Assembly (NCBI GenBank): GCA_021796905.1
Contig: JAKABK010000105.1
Span: forward strand, 1-6,667
Length of the DNA stretch: 6,667 bases
DNA from: Actinomycetes bacterium
GTDB taxonomy: Bacteria; Actinomycetota; Acidimicrobiia; Acidimicrobiales; Palsa-688
Direction: 5' to 3'
Part shown: in pieces, positions 5,654-6,667 of the stretch
How the letters are laid out: each line of letters starts with the position of its first letter
How positions within the stretch are numbered: the first letter of the stretch is position 1
Made by a program: the position numbers and the translations under genes
Notes under the pieces: generated by a model
The model's database searches: none
The model's input: only the letters and a program-made list of their open reading frames with translations
Told to the model about the DNA's origin: nothing

Positions 5654-6622
5654 ATGAGCCCGGCACCGGACCTCGGGCACCGTCCGGTGATGCTCGCCGA
5701 GATCGTCGAGCTGTTCCGAACGGTACCCCCCGGGGTTCTCTTCGACGGGACCCTCGGAGGCGCCGGCCACTCCCGGGCGGTCCTCGGGGCGCACCCGGGC
5801 CTGCGCCTGGTCGGTCTCGACCGGGACCCCGACGCGGTGGCGGCCGCCACCGTGGCTCTCGCCGGGTTCGGGGAAAGGGCGACAGTGCTGCGAGCCCGGT
5901 TCTCCGAGGCCGGTCCCGCCCTCGACGCGTCGGGAGCCACCCGGATCTCGGGAGCGCTGCTCGATCTCGGGGTCAGCTCCTGGCAGCTCGACCGGGCCGA
6001 GCGGGGCTTCGGCTACCGCCACGACGGTCCCCTCGACATGCGCATGGACCCGACCTCCGGTCCTTCCGCCGCCGACCTGGTCGCCACGCTCCCCGTGGGC
6101 GAACTGGCCCGGCTCCTCGCCGACTACGGCGACGAGCGTTTCGCCGACCGGGTCGCCAGGGCGATCGTCGCCGCCCGTCCGGTCACCACCACCGGGCGCC
6201 TCGCAGAGGTGGTCCGCGACGCGATACCCGCCGCGACCCGCCGCCGCGGCGGGCACCCGGCCCGACGCACCTTCCAGGCGCTTCGCATCGCGGTCAACGA
6301 CGAGCTCGGCCAGCTGCCGGGAACCATCGACGAGCTGATCGGCCGTCTGGCGCCGGGCGGGAGGATAGCGGTGATCTCCTACCACTCCGGCGAGGACCGG
6401 ATCGTGAAGGACCGCCTGCGTCGGGCCGCCACCGGCGACTGCCGGTGCCCCCCCGGACTGCCCTGCGTCTGCGGTGCGCAACCCTCGCTGCGCCTGCTCG
6501 GGCGCAGCGCCCGGCGCCCGACCGACACCGAGATCGCATCCAACCGCCGCGCCGAGAGCGCCCGACTGCGCGCCGCCGAGCGCCTCCCGACCGAGCGCCT
6601 CCCGACCGAGAGCCAACCGTGA
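5654..6622 (+). CDS. rsmH: RsmH (MraW), 16S rRNA cytosine-1402 N4-methyltransferase
   Basis: RsmH uses S-adenosylmethionine to methylate N4 of C1402 in the ribosomal decoding centre. The 322-residue product carries the family signatures in order: HRPVMLAEIVELF (9-21), the cofactor loop FDGTLGGAGHS (30-40), GLDRDPDA (54-61), LLDLGVSSWQLDRAERGF (102-119), DGPLDMRMD (124-132), HPARRTFQALRIAVNDEL (201-218) and ISYHSGEDRIVK (241-252). A Cys cluster (C263, C265, C271, C273; CxC-x5-CxC) resembles the one in actinobacterial homologues. The E. coli ISFHSLEDRIVK has Leu where this protein has Gly245. The tail ends with two copies of ERLPT encoded by a 15-bp tandem repeat. ATG 5654 was chosen because it places the conserved HxPVML motif near the N terminus. 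The frame stays open far upstream, but only as a shadow of mraZ. The downstream gene overlaps as GTGA. It acts in the cytoplasm on the small ribosomal subunit. Confidence 0.96.
   Translation: MSPAPDLGHRPVMLAEIVELFRTVPPGVLFDGTLGGAGHSRAVLGAHPGLRLVGLDRDPDAVAAATVALAGFGERATVLRARFSEAGPALDASGATRISGALLDLGVSSWQLDRAERGFGYRHDGPLDMRMDPTSGPSAADLVATLPVGELARLLADYGDERFADRVARAIVAARPVTTTGRLAEVVRDAIPAATRRRGGHPARRTFQALRIAVNDELGQLPGTIDELIGRLAPGGRIAVISYHSGEDRIVKDRLRRAATGDCRCPPGLPCVCGAQPSLRLLGRSARRPTDTEIASNRRAESARLRAAERLPTERLPTESQP
6578..6607 (+). repeat. 15-bp tandem duplication in the 3' end of rsmH
   Basis: GAGCGCCTCCCGACC occurs twice in a row (6578-6592 and 6593-6607), encoding ERLPT-ERLPT just before the stop. 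It stays in frame and lies in the variable C-terminal tail, so it is probably a neutral slippage duplication. Confidence 0.85.
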
Positions 6623-6667
6623 CCGCCACCGCCGATGCCCGCACCTCCCGCTCGACCGGCACCGCCC
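6619..6667 (+). CDS. Start of the next dcw-cluster gene, probably FtsL-like, cut by the window edge
   Basis: A GTG at 6619 overlaps the rsmH stop as GTGA, the arrangement of translationally coupled genes, and opens a frame that stays open to the window edge. Only about 16 residues are visible (MTATADARTSRSTGTA), low-complexity and rich in Thr, Ala and Ser with no recognisable motif. In most bacteria the gene after rsmH is ftsL, a small bitopic division protein whose N terminus is poorly conserved, so this is the likeliest identity. That rests on gene order alone. Confidence 0.45.
   Translation, partial: MTATADARTSRSTGTA

Noticed and set aside
4872..5666. N-terminal extension of the ClC frame up to 5666 (991 codons)
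   Set aside because: The extra residues are a Pro/Arg/Gly-rich antisense reading of mraZ and its promoter, with no ClC-like features. Starts at 4871 or 4793 fit the family better.
5132..6616. Minus-strand open frame (494 codons) antisense to mraZ and rsmH
   Set aside because: Both plus-strand genes are clearly recognisable, and the antisense product is repetitive in Gly, Arg and Ala, as expected from GC-rich codon bias.

Overview
The window is GC-rich, with strong G/C preference at third codon positions and no IS elements, CRISPR arrays, tRNAs or rRNAs that I could see. It looks like a chromosome segment of a high-GC Actinomycetota member. The main taxonomic clue is RsmH, whose CxC-x5-CxC tail (C263, C265, C271, C273) resembles actinobacterial homologues. 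Placement below phylum level, for example in Acidimicrobiia, is a guess.

Left part, minus strand (1-2562): a compact sugar-acid unit is read from right to left. It consists of a LacI-family regulator, an unrecognised 97-residue protein, and a UxaA/GarD-family sugar-acid dehydratase that runs off the left edge. The stop and start codons overlap as TGATG and ATGA, so the three genes are probably co-transcribed and translationally coupled. Directly before the lacI-type gene lie a 14-bp LacI-type palindrome and a near-perfect 18-bp tandem repeat carrying -35-like hexamers, which suggests autoregulation and induction by a sugar acid or related metabolite.

Middle, minus strand (2646-4871): a ClC-type anion channel/transporter carries two CBS domains and a TrkA-C (RCK-C) domain at its C terminus. 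Its anion-pathway motifs depart from the E. coli ClC pattern. A GC-rich inverted repeat follows its stop codon. Its start codon is uncertain, because the first 26 codons have unusual third-position composition and contain a perfect palindrome.

Right part, plus strand (4957-6667): this is the start of a division and cell-wall (dcw/mra) cluster. It has a sigma70-like promoter overlapped by TGGG repeats, mraZ, a 152-bp spacer that can fold into a branched RNA covering the likely rsmH ribosome-binding region, rsmH, and the first codons of a GTGA-overlapping gene in the usual ftsL position. MraZ probably represses its own operon, and RsmH methylates 16S rRNA.

The layout is mostly ordinary. The parts most worth a second look are the small coupled ORF in the sugar-acid operon, the folded mraZ-rsmH spacer, and the altered ClC ion-path residues. 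No stretch over 300 bases lacks a gene; the gaps are 2513-2690, 4872-5060 and 5502-5653.
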